Positions 50,434-59,392 of a stretch of DNA of 64,000 nt are shown here, piece after piece (within the stretch, counting starts at the first letter, position 1; the number at the start of each line of letters is the position of its first letter). The DNA is from Bordetella parapertussis (GTDB taxonomy: Bacteria > Pseudomonadota > Gammaproteobacteria > Burkholderiales > Burkholderiaceae_B), in assembly GCA_945897365.1 (NCBI GenBank), contig CAMDFD010000006.1, forward strand, positions 1-64,000, given 5' to 3'. A program made the translations under genes and the position numbers. The notes beneath the pieces are model-generated. The model was not told the origin of the DNA. It searched no databases and was given only the letters and a program-made list of their open reading frames with translations.

Positions 50434-50460
50434 GATGGGAATCGCAGTGCTGAGTTGAAT

Positions 50461-50508
50461 TTAAACAAATTATAATATATTTACATACAGTTTGTTTAAG
50501 TATATAAT
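50461..50508. promoter_or_regulatory. Divergent bigR promoter region with candidate operator
   Basis: Rightward promoter: TTTACA (50480-50485), 17-base spacer, TATAAT (50503-50508), near consensus. Leftward -10 TATAAT lies at 50474-50469. A perfect 9-base inverted repeat TTAAACAAA (50461-50469) and TTTGTTTAA (50491-50499) spans both promoters and would block them if bound by BigR. The whole stretch is very A/T rich compared with its surroundings. Confidence 0.65.
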
Positions 50509-50563
50509 ATTTATATGTCTTTTGTATATCCTACTTTTTCGCTATAAACGCCTTGGAGTCAGT

Positions 50564-51439
50564 ATGAGTCAAACCAATACAAAGCCTTTGGTGCATGGTC
50601 TTTTTGATCCCGCAACCTGGACGGTTACCTATGTTGTGTATGAAAAGCCAGGTTCAGCCTGCGCCATCATTGACTCCGTACTGGATTACGACCCGAAATC
50701 GGGTCGCACCAAAACTACCTCTGCGGACAAAGTGATTGCTTTCGTTCGTGCCAACAACCTCACGGTCGAATGGATTCTGGAGACACATGCACATGCGGAT
50801 CACCTGTCGGCTGCGCCTTATTTAAAAGAAAAACTCGGCGGTAAGATCGCTATTGGCGACCACATTACGCATGTACAAAAGGTTTTTGCCGGTGTCTTTA
50901 ATCTCGAGCCAGAGTTCCGTCAGGATGGCTCTCAGTTTGACGTCTTGATCAAGGAGGGCGAGCCTTTCAAGGTCGGTGCGCTCGAGGGGCATGCGTTATA
51001 TGTGCCGGGACATACTCCCGCATGCATGGCGTATCAGTTTGGTGATGCGGTGTTTGTGGGCGATACATTATTTATGCCCGATGTGGGAACGGCGCGCTGC
51101 GACTTTCCTGGCGGCGATGCTAAAAATTTGTATGCCTCGACGCGCCGACTTTTAAGTTTGCCGGCTGAGACACGGTTGTTCATGTGTCATGACTATCCGC
51201 CAGCAGGCCGTGCGGTGAAGTTTGAAACCACCGTCGCCGAGCAACGGGCGCATAATATTCATGTCCATGATGGCATCAGCGAGGCACAGTTTGTAGACAT
51301 GCGAACCAAACGCGACGCGACGCTTGAAATGCCAGTGCTGATTTTGCCTGCGGTGCAGATCAATATTCGTGCGGGCGAGTTGCCCCCCAAGGAATCTAAT
51401 GGCGTGTCTTATGTCAAGATTCCTCTCAATGCTTTGTAA
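50564..51439 (+). CDS. Metallo-beta-lactamase fold persulfide dioxygenase-like protein (Blh/ETHE1 type)
   Basis: A 291-residue hydrolase-fold protein. Metal ligands: HAHADH at 75-80, His in YVPGHTPACM, Asp in VGDTLF and His in MCHDYPP. Length and context match Blh, the persulfide dioxygenase of bigR operons, which oxidises glutathione persulfide to sulfite. ATG 50564 was chosen because GGAG lies 6 bases upstream; a leading hydrophobic ATG start at 50492 falls inside the promoter. No rhodanese domain is attached and no SQR gene is nearby. Confidence 0.88.
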   Translation: MSQTNTKPLVHGLFDPATWTVTYVVYEKPGSACAIIDSVLDYDPKSGRTKTTSADKVIAFVRANNLTVEWILETHAHADHLSAAPYLKEKLGGKIAIGDHITHVQKVFAGVFNLEPEFRQDGSQFDVLIKEGEPFKVGALEGHALYVPGHTPACMAYQFGDAVFVGDTLFMPDVGTARCDFPGGDAKNLYASTRRLLSLPAETRLFMCHDYPPAGRAVKFETTVAEQRAHNIHVHDGISEAQFVDMRTKRDATLEMPVLILPAVQINIRAGELPPKESNGVSYVKIPLNAL

Positions 51440-51458
51440 GAAAAGAAAGATCGGGTTT

Positions 51459-52325
51459 CTACTGCTGTTTGAACTCGATCGGAACGAGCGCGGTGGATGG
51501 CATGGTTTCTTGGCCCCGTTTGGCGGGAACAAAACGCCATTGTTTGACCGCCTCGAGCGCAGCTTGATCAAGACGCTGGAAACTGCTGCTTTTTTCGATG
51601 CTGATGTCTAAAACAATACCCTGAGCATCAAGGTTGACCCGCAAAAGAACGGTGCCTTCTTCGCGAAGCCGTTTTGATAGAGTAGGGTAGACAGGGTTCG
51701 GTCGATGTAGATAATTCGGGTCGACATGTGCGGGAGTGAGCGGTAATGTTGTGGGCTCGCTGCGCTGTTGCACAGAACCCGCAGCTTTTCCAGAGTCTGC
51801 AGTGGCTGCGCTTTTCACTCGGGTTTGGGCGGGAGTCTCTCGCATTGAGCTTAGAGCGGGATCTTGGGAGACTGTTGGTTTAACTGCTGGCTCAACTGCT
51901 GGTTCAATGGTTGGCTTAGCAGTTGGTGCAATTTCAGGGTCGAGTGCAGAGGGAGGCTCCACAGGTGTCGGGACAGAGACAGGTGCTGGTGGCTCTTGCT
52001 TGACTTCAGATTCAGACATTGGCTCGGGCTCAGGCTCTGGCTCTGGCTCAGGTGATGGTGCCTCTTGAGCACGTTGCGCTGTCTCTAGCGTAACGGGGAT
52101 GACAATACCGGATTGTCCTGCGGTCGCATCAGAGTCGGCCTCAGGATCCGAAATGCCGAACCAGCCAAAGTGCGAAAGTAACAAAACAATCACCAACACA
52201 TGAACGAAAGCAACCACAAGAAGTGTTATACCCAAAGGCGAACTTGATTTGGCTTGAAAGGCCAACGGCTTGGGCGGCGCGGTAATCGCTGTAAGAGTTT
52301 CAGGCGTTGGTGTGGTCGAGCGCAT
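51459..52325 (-). CDS. tonB: TonB family energy transducer
   Basis: A 288-residue TonB-like protein: cytoplasmic 30 residues, one membrane helix at about 31-50, a long Pro/Glu/Lys-rich periplasmic spacer including an EP repeat near 93-102 and E/K-P-AV-type repeats near 135-155, and a C-terminal domain with the block PNPVYPTLSKRLREEGTVLLRVNLDAQG and the end ALEAVKQWRFVPAKRG. It transmits proton-motive force from ExbBD to outer-membrane receptors, but no exbB/exbD or receptor genes are beside it. Convergent with the persulfide dioxygenase-like gene (19-base gap). Confidence 0.9.
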   Translation of the reverse strand: MRSTTPTPETLTAITAPPKPLAFQAKSSSPLGITLLVVAFVHVLVIVLLLSHFGWFGISDPEADSDATAGQSGIVIPVTLETAQRAQEAPSPEPEPEPEPEPMSESEVKQEPPAPVSVPTPVEPPSALDPEIAPTAKPTIEPAVEPAVKPTVSQDPALSSMRETPAQTRVKSAATADSGKAAGSVQQRSEPTTLPLTPAHVDPNYLHRPNPVYPTLSKRLREEGTVLLRVNLDAQGIVLDISIEKSSSFQRLDQAALEAVKQWRFVPAKRGQETMPSTALVPIEFKQQ

Positions 52326-52403
52326 AAAGTAGTTTAGAGGTTTTCAGCTAAAATTTGGAACGAAGTTTTAATCAATCTTGTTTTAAACAAGCTAGGGTCT
52401 TTA

Positions 52404-52919
52404 ATGAACACAATCTCCCTTAAAAGACGTGCGACCATCAACATGGCATTCTTGGTGGCAGTGATGTCTTTCTGTTCCCCGTTTGGGGTCATGGCCTCCG
52501 AGGTGGTGGCGGGGGATTTGAAACTCATGGCGCCCTGGGTTCGCGCTTCTGTGCCTGGTCAAGTCAACGGTGCAGGTTACGTCCAGATTGATAATAAAGC
52601 CAAGCAAGGGGATCGTCTCGTCTCTGTGAGTGCCTTGGGGGTGAATCGTGTGGAGTTGCACACAATCATTAATGAAAATGGTGTGGCGAAAATGCGAGAA
52701 GTCACAGGCATTGATGTACCTGCAAGCGGCTCAGTCAAGCTCTCACCGGGTGGCTTTCACATTATGTTTTTAGGATTGAGCGAGCCCTTTAAAACGGGTG
52801 CCATGGTGCCGGTCACGCTAAAGTTTGAAAAAGCAGGTGAGGTAAAGGTCAATTTTGAGATCAAACCCCCTACCTATAATCCTGGCGCCGCGTCTGGACA
52901 TGGCTCGCACCGTCACTAA
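52404..52919 (+). CDS. PCuAC-type periplasmic copper chaperone
   Basis: A 171-residue secreted protein with a signal peptide ending near VMAS (residue 31). Copper-ligand set of the PCuAC (DUF461) family is visible: His in VELHT, Met in KMREV, and H-x-M in GGFHIMFLGL. The C-terminus is His rich (HGSHRH), a common feature. PCuAC delivers Cu(I) to cytochrome oxidase. A Sco partner is not adjacent. Divergent from tonB over 78 bases. Confidence 0.9.
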   Translation: MNTISLKRRATINMAFLVAVMSFCSPFGVMASEVVAGDLKLMAPWVRASVPGQVNGAGYVQIDNKAKQGDRLVSVSALGVNRVELHTIINENGVAKMREVTGIDVPASGSVKLSPGGFHIMFLGLSEPFKTGAMVPVTLKFEKAGEVKVNFEIKPPTYNPGAASGHGSHRH

Positions 52920-52934
52920 GCTCAGAAGCCTTTG

Positions 52935-53549
52935 ATGCTCGGGGTCACCGACTATCCAGCATTTGTGGTGGCGTTCATCATTTTTTTGTTGATCCCCGGT
53001 CCCGGAAACCTCGTCTTGATTACCTCAACGACTAAAGGCGGCATCCGGGGCGGCTTTGCGGCAGCTCTTGGAGTCATTTTGGGCGATCAGGTGTTGGCTT
53101 GGATGGCCCTCGCAGGTTTGGCTGCCTTACTGGTGACGTCGCCCGTCGCGTTTGAGGTCGTGCAATGGCTGGGTGCGGCCTATCTTTTTTGGCTCGGTGC
53201 CAAGATGCTGTTGGCAAAGCCTGGTGCGGCCCCCGTACTCAATATTAAGCCCCATCACTATCTCAGACAGGCGCTTGTCATTACTTTGCTCAATCCGAAA
53301 GCCATCGTGTTTTACATGGCTTTTTTCCCCTTGTTTGTGGATCCTGTTAAAAATAAAGGGCTAGTCACCTTTGCCTTTTTAGCCGCCACCATTGCAGCAC
53401 TGGCATTTTTGTACTCCGTCGTGGCGATTTTATTGACATATTTTTTAGCTGAGCGACTTCGCACCAATCGCTACATTTCTTTTGCCCTAGAAAAAATAGC
53501 GGGGCTTTGTTTAGTGGGCTTCGGACTCAGGCTCGCGCTGTCACGCTAA
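52935..53549 (+). CDS. LysE/RhtB family amino acid exporter
   Basis: A 204-residue protein with about six membrane helices. The LysE family blocks FLLIPGPGNLVLITSTTKGG and NPKAIVFYMAFFPLFVDP are seen at about 19-38 and 113-130. It probably exports an amino acid or derivative by proton antiport. ATG 52935 preferred to TTG 52932. It lies 15 bases after the PCuAC gene. Confidence 0.88.
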   Translation: MLGVTDYPAFVVAFIIFLLIPGPGNLVLITSTTKGGIRGGFAAALGVILGDQVLAWMALAGLAALLVTSPVAFEVVQWLGAAYLFWLGAKMLLAKPGAAPVLNIKPHHYLRQALVITLLNPKAIVFYMAFFPLFVDPVKNKGLVTFAFLAATIAALAFLYSVVAILLTYFLAERLRTNRYISFALEKIAGLCLVGFGLRLALSR

Positions 53550-53587
53550 GCCCAAGCCCTGGTCCATAGCCGAGCTTAGAGTCTCAT

Positions 53588-54499
53588 TCAGGACTTATTC
53601 TGTTCCACCACCATATGCGTGTGGGCGGCCTTGAGCAAGGGGCAGGCGACTCCTTTTTGAACACCGGCTTCAATCATTGCACCCAGAATGTGTTCGTGTT
53701 CTGTTTGATGGCCTTGCGTCAAATCACGAAGCATGGAGGCTGCAAAGCTTGAACCCGTTTTAGTGAGCATCGCAAGGGCTTTTTGTTGAGCGCTTTCTTT
53801 GGTTGGAAAGTCATTGGCCTGCGCGATCGCACAGCTTTCTGCATAGAAACTGGTCATGGTCTCCTTACCCCAAGGCGCATCCGCGATTTTTCCAACATGG
53901 CCTCGGCACAATGTCGTCATGCCCGCGAGCGTGGCGAGAAAGACCCACTTATCCCAAAGTGACTGTTCGATATTTTCACTATAAGTATTGTCAAAGGCGG
54001 CCTTGTCGCACAAGGCAGAAAATTTACGTGCGAGAGATTCGTGCGCAGGGTCGCGGTGTCCAATGGTGAGTGCGTGGAGATCAGTGAGTTGTTTGACAGC
54101 ACCGCTCTTGGTGATGGTCGCGGCGATGTGGGCGACGCCTCCCATGACTCGGCTACGACCAAATTTTTCATCTAAGATCTGGATGTGTCGCAGTCCATTG
54201 AGTACTGGCAAAATCACACCTTTTGTACTCGCCGCGCTTAATGAGTCGAGCGCATCGTCAAGGTCGTAGGCCTTGGGAGCCAGCACAATCAGATCATATT
54301 CGGGCTTGAGTTGGTCGCGTGTGACGGATTTTGGTCGAAGCGTGAAGGTTTCTGTTGGGGTTTCAACCACTAGACCTTCGGTCTGAATTTTTTCATGCCT
54401 CTTGTCTCGCAGCAAATATGTGACATCAGCGCCTGCCTGCATCAGTCTGGCACCAAAATAACCACCGACACCACCCGCACCCAAAATTAGAATTTTCAT
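53588..54499 (-). CDS. panE: 2-dehydropantoate 2-reductase family protein
   Basis: A 303-residue ketopantoate reductase fold protein. The N-terminal Rossmann motif is LGAGGVGGYFGARL at residues 5-18. A catalytic-type lysine is in VLAPKAYDL near 76 and another in SLWDKWVF near 176; ends with AGVQKGVACPLL. It would reduce 2-dehydropantoate to pantoate with NADPH for coenzyme A synthesis, though paralogues with other substrates are common and no other pan genes are nearby. Confidence 0.82.
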   Translation of the reverse strand: MKILILGAGGVGGYFGARLMQAGADVTYLLRDKRHEKIQTEGLVVETPTETFTLRPKSVTRDQLKPEYDLIVLAPKAYDLDDALDSLSAASTKGVILPVLNGLRHIQILDEKFGRSRVMGGVAHIAATITKSGAVKQLTDLHALTIGHRDPAHESLARKFSALCDKAAFDNTYSENIEQSLWDKWVFLATLAGMTTLCRGHVGKIADAPWGKETMTSFYAESCAIAQANDFPTKESAQQKALAMLTKTGSSFAASMLRDLTQGHQTEHEHILGAMIEAGVQKGVACPLLKAAHTHMVVEQNKS

Positions 54500-54717
54500 G
54501 CTTTCTCCTGTTGATCTCTTATGTTATCGTTTTGCTGATCCGTCCGCTACGTATCGTTCAAATGCGCTACGCTTTTGTTCCTTCCCCTGAGGTAAAGGTC
54601 AATACGCTGGTTGATAAAGTCACTGCAGCCCAAAAGAAACAGGGAAATGACTTATGTCACTAAAGAACGTAATATCAAGCTCGAATAAAAACCCTTTGAT
54701 AAAGATCTTGATTTTTC

Positions 54718-55983
54718 ATGGCAGGCGCCTTAAGCAGCATCTTGAAGTCCTCTCGCGCACCTTTTAAGGTGCGCAGTTTTCGTTATCAGTGGACTGCGGA
54801 TTTGGCTACGTCCTGGGCCTTTGAGATGGAGATTCTGGTACTCGGCTGGTATGTGTTGGTTGAGTCTGGCTCAGTACTGTTGCTCGTGATCTATGGCGCC
54901 TTGCAATACACGGGCGCACTTATTTCGCCTTTTATGGGTATCGCTGGCGATCGCGTCGGCTATCGCACTCTGTTCATGTTGACGCGAGGTCTTTACGCTA
55001 TAGCAGCCATGACCATCGCGATGCTCGCGTTTTTTGACTTGTTGAATCCACTCACCGTGATCGCGGTTGCGACCGTGGTCGGTTTGATTCGTCCCTCAGA
55101 TTTAATGATGCGCTATGCGCTGATCGGTCAGACCCAGCCGAGCGCTCAGTTGACTTCCGCGTTGGGTATTTCTCGTATGACCTCCGATTCTGCACGCATC
55201 GCAGGCGCTTTAGCCGGGGCAAGTATTTTTGCGCAATTCGGTATGGTACCCGTGTATGTCAGCATTACTTTTCTTTATTTAGTGAGTTTTTATTTTTCCA
55301 GGAATGTAGCTGGTAAGCCTGTGCATGATGGTGTTGTTGTTCACACCTCTCGTCCCTCACCATTGACTGATTTGCACCATGCCTTTTCGTACGTTTGGGC
55401 GAAGCCCGTTTTGATGGGAACAATGAGCGTGGCATTTCTCGTCAATTTTTTGGCGTTCCCTTTTTCTTTGGGATTATTGCCCTACATCGCACGCTCGATT
55501 TACGACGTGGGGCAAGAGGGACTTGGAACACTCAGTGCAAGTTTCGCTTTCGGAGCGCTGCTCGGTTCGATCGTTTTAGGGAGTAACCGTTTTTCATTAG
55601 GCACTGGGCGTGCACTCCTCGTTGCCACGGCGATTTGGTTTGCTTTATTGATGCTCTTCGGGCCCACGACGCATTTCTTGCTTGGAGTACTGATCTTAAT
55701 TTGCGCCGGCTTCGTACAAAGCATTTGTCTTGTGCCGTTGGCGGCAGTGATGTTGCGCGTCATTGAACCTCAATATCGAGGTCGTGTCATGGGACTTCGA
55801 ATTTTGGCGATTTGGGGTTTACCGGTCGGTTTGCTGATCGCCGGACCCTTGATTGACACCGTTGGCTTTGTTATGACGACGCTTTTATATTCTGGTTTAG
55901 GATTGCTAGCCACAATCGGGATTGCGGTTAAATGGCGCAGTTCGATGTGGTGCGCGTCCGCGCCCGCCAATCAGCACGGTTAA
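54718..55983 (+). CDS. MFS transporter (EntS-like group)
   Basis: A 421-residue major facilitator with about 12 helices. The N-terminal RVRSFRYQWTADLATSWAFEMEIL-like region and the loop motif AGDRVGYRTLFMLTRG place it with the MFS_3/EntS-like exporters. Substrate is unknown. The 218 bases upstream hold no other supported gene. It begins without a strong Shine-Dalgarno sequence. Confidence 0.83.
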   Translation: MAGALSSILKSSRAPFKVRSFRYQWTADLATSWAFEMEILVLGWYVLVESGSVLLLVIYGALQYTGALISPFMGIAGDRVGYRTLFMLTRGLYAIAAMTIAMLAFFDLLNPLTVIAVATVVGLIRPSDLMMRYALIGQTQPSAQLTSALGISRMTSDSARIAGALAGASIFAQFGMVPVYVSITFLYLVSFYFSRNVAGKPVHDGVVVHTSRPSPLTDLHHAFSYVWAKPVLMGTMSVAFLVNFLAFPFSLGLLPYIARSIYDVGQEGLGTLSASFAFGALLGSIVLGSNRFSLGTGRALLVATAIWFALLMLFGPTTHFLLGVLILICAGFVQSICLVPLAAVMLRVIEPQYRGRVMGLRILAIWGLPVGLLIAGPLIDTVGFVMTTLLYSGLGLLATIGIAVKWRSSMWCASAPANQHG

Positions 55984-56042
55984 TGTGCTACTGGTGTAGG
56001 GGCGCTCAACGAACAGGGAACCTGAGTAGGTCCCAAAGTTTT

Positions 56043-56336
56043 TTACAAGCCTTCAACAATACGGATGTCGCGTTCGGCCGCACCCGTACCCAAGGCGCGA
56101 ATCGCCTCTTGGTAGGCTGGGCTGTTGTAGGCAGCCAATGCGGCATCTACGCTTTCAAACTCAATCAGTACCGTGCGTTGTTTGACACCCGCTTCTTTGA
56201 TGGCGGCCGCCTCATTGCGTGCTAAAAACTTGCCACCTGCCGCGGTTAAGGCCGGGCCAGCAAGCTTGGCGTAGGCCGCCAGCGCTTCTGGGTTGGAGAT
56301 TGAACGGTAGGCACTGATCCAATATGCTTTTGCCAC
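56043..56336 (-). CDS. DUF1330 family protein
   Basis: A 97-residue protein of DUF1330, a ferredoxin-like dimeric alpha/beta barrel fold of unknown function. Typical features are the opening AKAYWISAYR, FLARNEAA, VLIEFESVDAALAAYNSPAYQEA. Often found in catabolic regions. Single gene; a 17-base tandem repeat lies 18 bases upstream of its start. Confidence 0.88.
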   Translation of the reverse strand: MAKAYWISAYRSISNPEALAAYAKLAGPALTAAGGKFLARNEAAAIKEAGVKQRTVLIEFESVDAALAAYNSPAYQEAIRALGTGAAERDIRIVEGL

Positions 56337-56353
56337 GATGACCTCTTTGATGT

Positions 56354-56387
56354 GTGTAAGGAGCCTAAATGTGTAAGGAGCCTAAAT
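56354..56387. repeat. 17-base perfect tandem duplication
   Basis: GTGTAAGGAGCCTAAAT occurs twice in direct succession (56354-56370, 56371-56387) in the 282-base gap between the DUF1330 gene and the next MFS gene. Both copies are identical, suggesting a recent event. Apart from this I see nothing else with support in the gap. Confidence 0.9.
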
Positions 56388-56618
56388 TAGGTGAACAGAC
56401 ACTATATCAAGGTCAAGGACGTGAGTTGATGTGGCTTACAGCATTTCTTTTATATTCTCTGCAAATGATCGTGGTTTATGTTAGGGTTCATACTAATACG
56501 GATGAAGAATTAAAAAAGTCCGGAGACATGCACTAAATACGCGCGACATACGCACGAAATACGCCCGTCAATGCACCTGACAATGCACGCGCTAGATTGA
56601 CTTAACCTTTTGATTCAA

Positions 56619-57881
56619 ATGAAGATTTTTTACGGTTGGAAGATGGTGTTTGCTGCGGCCTCGCTGCAGTTTATCCAGTCGATGATGTTGCATCAGGCTT
56701 TTGGTGCGTATGTAGCCGTGCTGATTCAGGAAAAGCAGTGGAGTAAAACCTCTGTCTCTGGTGCGTCGGCCATGATGTCAATGGAAGCTGCCGTGATTGG
56801 TCCGCTTTTGGGATGGTTTCTTGACCGTTTCGGCTCGCGGGGGGTCATCAAGGTTGGTGTCATTGTCTTTGGCATCGGCTTCATGTTGATGAGCCAAGTC
56901 GATTCCTTGCTGAGTTTTTACGGCGCCGTGGTGGTGATCGCGATTGGTTCCTCGATGGCCGGCTATTTCCCATTGAACGTAGGCGTAATCCAGTGGTTTG
57001 AAAAAAAACGCGCGCGGGCGTTGTCGATGGTGGGTCTTGGTCTGGCGCTCGGAGGAATGTTCGTTCCCATCATCGCCTGGAGTATCGAAAGCATCGGCTG
57101 GAGAGAGACGTCGTTCGGTTGCGGCGTCGTGGCGATCGTGGTGGGTTATCCCTTGGCCTGTATTTTTCGACGTCGTCCTGAGGATTTTGGTGAAACGGTC
57201 GATGGACTGGGTGCCCAACGCACAACGGCAGTCGATGTGAAGGGCACCGAGAGCCCAGAACAGGCTGAGCCTGAGTTCACGGCCAAGCAAGCGCTAAGAA
57301 CCCAGGCATTTTGGTTATTATCGGCAGGCCACGGTGTCGCCTTGATCATTGTGACCGCCGTCAATACGCATGCGATCAATCACATGCGTATTTCTTTGGG
57401 ATACACCATCGCTCAAGCTGCTTTTTACATCACGTTGATGACGGGTTTTCAGGTGGTTGGCGTGTTGCTGGGTGGTGTGCTGGGTGACAAATTACAAAAA
57501 AACCGTGTGGCGGCTGTCTGCATGACCATGCACATGGTGGGTATGCTGATGCTGACCTATGCGATCGGACCAGTCATGTTGGTTCTTTTTGCCGTCTTTC
57601 ATGGCTTGGCCTGGGGGATTCGGGGGCCTTTCATGCAGGCCATCCGTGCTGACTATTTCGGTCGAAAATCGATCGGTATGATTCTTGGGCTTTCCGCCAT
57701 GTTGACGGCCGTGGGGCAGGTGTCAGGACCCTTGTTGGCTGGGATCATGGGGGATGCGACGGGTACCTATGATTTGGGCTTTACCGTGCTGGCTTTAATT
57801 GCGGGTGCCGGAACATTTTTATTTTGGTTTGCCAAGCCACCAGCGTTTCCTGGAATGCCGATTAAGGCCCAAGAAGCATGA
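56619..57881 (+). CDS. MFS transporter (monocarboxylate/OxlT-like)
   Basis: A 420-residue major facilitator with 12 helices. The beginning FYGWKMVFAAASLQF and the motif GWFLDRFGSRGVIKVG are typical of the oxalate/formate antiporter and monocarboxylate group. A charged cytoplasmic loop of about 30 residues separates the halves near 200-230. The start is ATG 56619; TTG 56610 is alternative. Ligand probably an organic acid, unproven. Confidence 0.85.
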   Translation: MKIFYGWKMVFAAASLQFIQSMMLHQAFGAYVAVLIQEKQWSKTSVSGASAMMSMEAAVIGPLLGWFLDRFGSRGVIKVGVIVFGIGFMLMSQVDSLLSFYGAVVVIAIGSSMAGYFPLNVGVIQWFEKKRARALSMVGLGLALGGMFVPIIAWSIESIGWRETSFGCGVVAIVVGYPLACIFRRRPEDFGETVDGLGAQRTTAVDVKGTESPEQAEPEFTAKQALRTQAFWLLSAGHGVALIIVTAVNTHAINHMRISLGYTIAQAAFYITLMTGFQVVGVLLGGVLGDKLQKNRVAAVCMTMHMVGMLMLTYAIGPVMLVLFAVFHGLAWGIRGPFMQAIRADYFGRKSIGMILGLSAMLTAVGQVSGPLLAGIMGDATGTYDLGFTVLALIAGAGTFLFWFAKPPAFPGMPIKAQEA

Positions 57882-57925
57882 GGCAATGACAGCTTTAGTT
57901 GGTTGCTCTCTGTTAATCTACTAGT

Positions 57926-59392
57926 ATGATTTATTTAAGAATTTTAGCGGCTTCTTTGGTGCTGCTGCTATCGGCGTGCATCACCCTCGGACCTGATTAC
58001 GATCGCCAGCAAGCCACGCAATGGAACACTGAGCCAGAGACCTGGCAGCAAGCTTTGCCGCATGAGGGCGACCCTGTGGAGCTTGTTGCATGGTGGTCGC
58101 AATTTAAAGATCCTGTTTTAGTCGAACTCATCGAACAGTCCCAAAAGCAAAGTAATAGTATGGCGCAAGCTGCACTGCGAATCGCTCAGGCGCGGGCATT
58201 GTTGGTGACCGCAGATAGTGCCGCGCTACCGGTACTCAATGCTTCGGGTGGGCTATCGAGAGGCACATATCAGCTTGGTGGGCCTGTCATTATCGCCACC
58301 ACTGCTCAAGCGCAGCTTCAAGCAGGCTGGGAGATTGATTTGTTTGGCGGTTTGGCGCGAGGCAGTGAAGCCGCGCGCGCGCGCTTAGCCGCTCAGGTCG
58401 CAAACTGGCATGAGGCGCGTATTTCTGTTTCGGCGGATACGGCGAGCCTCTACACCAACTTTCGCAGCTGTGAGCAACTCGCTCAGCTTTCGCGTTCAGA
58501 TGCGCAGTCACGCGCGCAAACGGCTAGTTTGACGCAGGAGTTGGCACAAACAGGATTTCAGTCGCCCGCAAATGCTGCGCTCGCGCGCGCCAGTGCGGCC
58601 GAGGGCCAAGGTCGTGAGGTGGCCCAGCGCGCGGACTGTGACTTATTGATCAAAGCACTGGTCGCGCTCACCGCAATGCCTGAGCCCGAACTCCGCAGTC
58701 GTCTCGCCGAGGGTACTCGGGTCCTCCCACAACCTGCTATGCCTGTCGTGCAGCGTGTGCCGGCTCAGGTTTTATCGCAGCGTCCCGACGTGGCGGCGGC
58801 TGAGCGCGAGCTTGCCGCAGCGAGCGCAGATATTGGGGTGCGAGAAGCCGAGCGTTTTCCGCGCTTATCGCTGCTTGGCAATATCGGTCCGTTGAGTTTC
58901 GAGACGGCTGTGGGGTCGATCAGCGCGACATCCTGGTCGATTGGCCCTTCATTAAGTTTGCCTATTTTTGATGGCGGTCGTCGGGCTGCAAATGTGGAAA
59001 CCGCCAAAATTGCCTACCAGGTCGCCGCGACGAATTATCGTACGCAGGCACGACGTGCGGTCAGAGAGGTCGAAGAGGCCTTGGTGCGACTCGATAGTTT
59101 GAATCAGCGAGAGCGCGAGGGTTTGAAAGCCTCTAAGGGCTATCGTGAATCATTACAAGCGGCGCAGGCGCGCTACAAGTTCGGTCTGGCGAGTATTCTC
59201 GACCTTGAGGAAACAAGAAGACTGTCAGTCAACGCCGATAACATTTTGGCGAATGTCCGGCGTGAGCGTGTTAATGCCTATATCGCCTTGTACCGGGCCG
59301 TTGGTGGTGGCTGGGATACCAAGGACCTGGCAGCGGTCGTGCGCACTGTGCAACAAAACCCTAGTGAAATTTTGACAGGCAAGCTCCAATAA
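57926..59392 (+). CDS. RND efflux outer-membrane lipoprotein (NodT family)
   Basis: A 488-residue outer-membrane factor. The signal peptide ends at a lipobox LLSAC (Cys about residue 18), so it is a lipoprotein. The family pattern of two homologous halves is visible with the SQRPDVAAAERELAAASADIGVREAERFPRLSL region near 288-320 and ASILDLEETRR near 430. It forms the tunnel of a tripartite pump with the next two genes; it overlaps the adaptor gene by one base (TAATG). Confidence 0.92.
   Translation: MIYLRILAASLVLLLSACITLGPDYDRQQATQWNTEPETWQQALPHEGDPVELVAWWSQFKDPVLVELIEQSQKQSNSMAQAALRIAQARALLVTADSAALPVLNASGGLSRGTYQLGGPVIIATTAQAQLQAGWEIDLFGGLARGSEAARARLAAQVANWHEARISVSADTASLYTNFRSCEQLAQLSRSDAQSRAQTASLTQELAQTGFQSPANAALARASAAEGQGREVAQRADCDLLIKALVALTAMPEPELRSRLAEGTRVLPQPAMPVVQRVPAQVLSQRPDVAAAERELAAASADIGVREAERFPRLSLLGNIGPLSFETAVGSISATSWSIGPSLSLPIFDGGRRAANVETAKIAYQVAATNYRTQARRAVREVEEALVRLDSLNQREREGLKASKGYRESLQAAQARYKFGLASILDLEETRRLSVNADNILANVRRERVNAYIALYRAVGGGWDTKDLAAVVRTVQQNPSEILTGKLQ

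Noticed and set aside
54562..54663. 33-residue ORF in the gap between panE and an MFS gene
   Set aside because: No ribosome site, no recognisable family; too short to support. The rest of 54500-54717 shows nothing I can name.
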